The notes below the pieces were generated by a model. The model searched no databases. It was not told the origin of the DNA and saw only the letters and a program-made list of their open reading frames with translations. Shown in pieces: positions 62,401 through 64,000 of a stretch of DNA of 64,000 nucleotides. Both the position numbers and the translations under genes were made by a program. How positions within the stretch are numbered: position 1 is the first letter of the stretch; every line of letters begins with the position of its first letter. The DNA comes from Semisulcospira habei. Taxonomy: Eukaryota; Mollusca; Gastropoda; Semisulcospiridae. Location of the stretch: positions 124,191,558 through 124,255,557 of the forward strand of contig BTPG01000005.1 of the NCBI GenBank assembly GCA_036245525.1. Direction: 5' to 3'.

Positions 62401-63708
62401 CCGATTCCTGCAGGGTCTCCAGTCGGTGGGAGGCTAGCAAGGCACAGCGACGAGTGGCGGTCACTGTTGCTGGAAGATCCTTGGATTCTCGACACAATCT
62501 CAGAAGGACTTCAGGTCTCGTTTCGGGCCCCGCCTCCACTGAGACGCTCCCTACTGTGGACGCGCGTGCCAGTCGACCAGTGCAAGGTGGACGCTTTTCA
62601 GGGAGAGATCGCCGCGCTGCTCCAGAAGGCCGCCACTTAAGTAGTAGCCCGACACAACTCCCCGACATTTTACAGTTGGCTCTTCGTGGTTCCAAAGCCC
62701 GGTGGCAAGTGGCGACCAGTCATAGACCTCTCGGCCTTGAACAAGTTTATTGTCCTCCCTCCTTTCGCATGGAGAGAGCAAGAGCCTTACGAGCCTCGGT
62801 ACAGCCTATGGACTATGCGGTCAGTCTCGACCTTTCAGATGTGTACTTACACGTTCCCATGCACCCGGCCTCTCGGTGTTACCTGCGATTCGCCTTCTGC
62901 GGAGTTGTCTATCAGTTTCCTTTCAGGCGCGTACTTACACGTTCCCATTCACCCGGCCTCTCGGCGTTACCTGCGATTCGCCTTCTGCGGAGTTGTCTAT
63001 CAGTTTCGAGCCTTACCCTTCGGTCTCAACCTCAGCCCTTGGGTTTTTAATAGCATTATGGACGCCGTAGTTGCCAGAGCCAGGCAGGCTTCTTCGAGTC
63101 CTACCTCCAACTATCTTGACGACCTGCTCCTCAATAATCAGGACGCGGCCTCCCTAAAGGCGGACAGGGACACGCTTCTTCGGCTCGGGTTCATCATCAA
63201 CAAGGGGAACTCAGACTTGGTTCCGTCTCGCAGGTTTGACCACCTTGGCATGGAATTCTTGACCAACCTCAACAGGGTGCGTCTACCGGAGGCTCGGATA
63301 CAGAAGGTGGTGGCCTTAGCACACCAGGTCTCTCTAGCGGACGCAGTCCCAGCCAGGACCTGGCTCCAGCTCTTGGGTCTAATCAGTGCGGCGGCAGACC
63401 TGTTACCCCTCGGTAGGCTCCACTCGCGACCGCTACAGCTCCATTTGCTGCTCCACTGGCGTCCATCCTCGGAAGATCTCACAGCCTTGGTCCCGGTCCC
63501 GCTGTTGATCCGGCCGCATCTGCTCAGATGGACGGACCACTCTTGGTTGGCGACGGGAGGCCCACTCCTCTCCCCTCCACCTCAATTTTCCATTTGCGCG
63601 GACGCAAGCCTCGTCGGCTGGGGTGCCCACTTACTGCCGGAATTCAGCACGTCTCGGGTTGGTGGCCGTCAGACCTCCGAGTCAAGCACATCAACTGGCT
63701 GGAGTTGA
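62400..63708 (+). pseudogene. RT and RNase H of DIRS copy D, with an 88-bp duplication
   Basis: A first frame (62454-62640) covers the RT N-terminus up to EIAALLQKAAT. From 62686 a second frame reads VPKPGGKWRPVIDLSALNKF. The segment spanning motif A is duplicated in tandem, which shifts the frame, and from about 62931 one frame runs through LPFGLNLSPWVF, the YLDDLLLNNQ active site, HLGMEFLTNLNRVRLPEARI, and into RNase H (FSICADASLVGWGAHLLPE, about 63590). The frame is lost near 63645, and the remaining RNase H sequence (INWLELKAVW, LILSDNATV) continues in another frame to the window end. Confidence 0.75.
62843..63018 (+). repeat. 88-bp tandem duplication in the RT of copy D
   Basis: GTACTTACACGTTCCCATGC at 62843 and GTACTTACACGTTCCCATTC at 62931; the units differ by only a few bases, so the event is recent. 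88 is not a multiple of 3, so it breaks the RT frame. Confidence 0.88.
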
Positions 63709-64000
63709 AGGCAGTGTGGTTGGCGCTCATCAACTGGGAGTCCCGGCTCTCTGGCCAGGAAGTCCTGATCCTGTCCGACAATGCGACCGTGGTGGCATAT
63801 ATTCAGAAGCAAGGTGGCACTCGGTCCCCGGCCCTCTGCATGCTACTTTACCAGATCTTCCTGTTGGGCAGAGATCATGGGATTGCACTCCCGGGACACC
63901 TGAATGTTCTCGCGGATTCCCTCTCGCGGCAAGGGCAGCTCCTCCACACCGAGTGGTCCTTCCGGCCAGACATCTTCTGGATGATCTGTGCGCACTGGGA

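Larger units (their letters stand above)
58341..64000 (+). mobile_element. DIRS-type retrotransposon copy D, main part, running off the window
   Basis: Continues the 5' leader found at 51505-51860 after copy C. It carries a Cys-rich N-terminal segment, Gag-like sequence, an inserted LINE (60240-62055), RT and RNase H. The recombinase and right end lie beyond 64000. It is the best-preserved RT/RNase H of the four copies apart from an 88-bp duplication. Confidence 0.8.

Overview
The window looks like a piece of a marine invertebrate genome, most likely a mollusc or other lophotrochozoan. Spliced host exons are sparse and short and have GT/AG borders. Between them lie tRNA-headed SINEs, retroposons with (CAAT)n or (ATT)n tails, TTAA-flanked hairpin MITEs, DIRS-type retrotransposons and one near-complete Polinton/Maverick. 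The species assignment is an inference from repeat style only.

Host genes. Two lipid-enzyme genes face away from each other. On the minus strand, exons 1 and 2 of an AGPAT5-like lysophospholipid acyltransferase lie at 10909-11127 and 9764-9848. On the plus strand, three phase-consistent exons of a ceramide-kinase-like gene lie at 39673, 41295 and 50534. A third, unidentified charged-protein gene contributes two minus-strand exons at 6111-6741. A decayed zinc-finger/tyrosine-recombinase/Myb-like gene occupies 32082-34495 (minus).

The Polinton (13997-30795, about 16.8 kb) is the centrepiece. It has about 208-bp terminal inverted repeats and a direct flanking duplication, (T)GTGAC. It carries a double-jelly-roll-type major capsid gene, a packaging ATPase, a retrovirus-type integrase, a protein-primed-type DNA polymerase B (broken by two frameshifts, both in A/T homopolymers) and nine further genes, most with membrane, coiled-coil or proline-rich segments. 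Genes sit in tight divergent and convergent pairs. No separate adenain-like protease was seen, but the polymerase N-terminus carries a Cys...His arrangement that could be a protease. The element has been hit by a retroposon inside one structural gene and by a 673-bp TTAA element. Its right end is packed with a CATGACCTTGACC minisatellite.

DIRS retrotransposons fill both flanks: a minus-strand copy A (1-4925) inside the 5' end of another copy E (4926-5872), a complete copy B (45072-50495) in ceramide-kinase intron 2, and copy C (51861-58340) nested in copy D (51505-51860 plus 58341-64000), which also holds a 5'-truncated LINE. They encode a Gag-like protein, RT, RNase H and tyrosine recombinase, and have inverted terminal repeats plus an internal complementary region that matches the joined element ends. 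Most reading frames are broken.

Long G/C homopolymers, one ambiguous base and a homopolymer-shortened repeat copy indicate that local sequence accuracy is uneven, so single-base frameshifts need caution.
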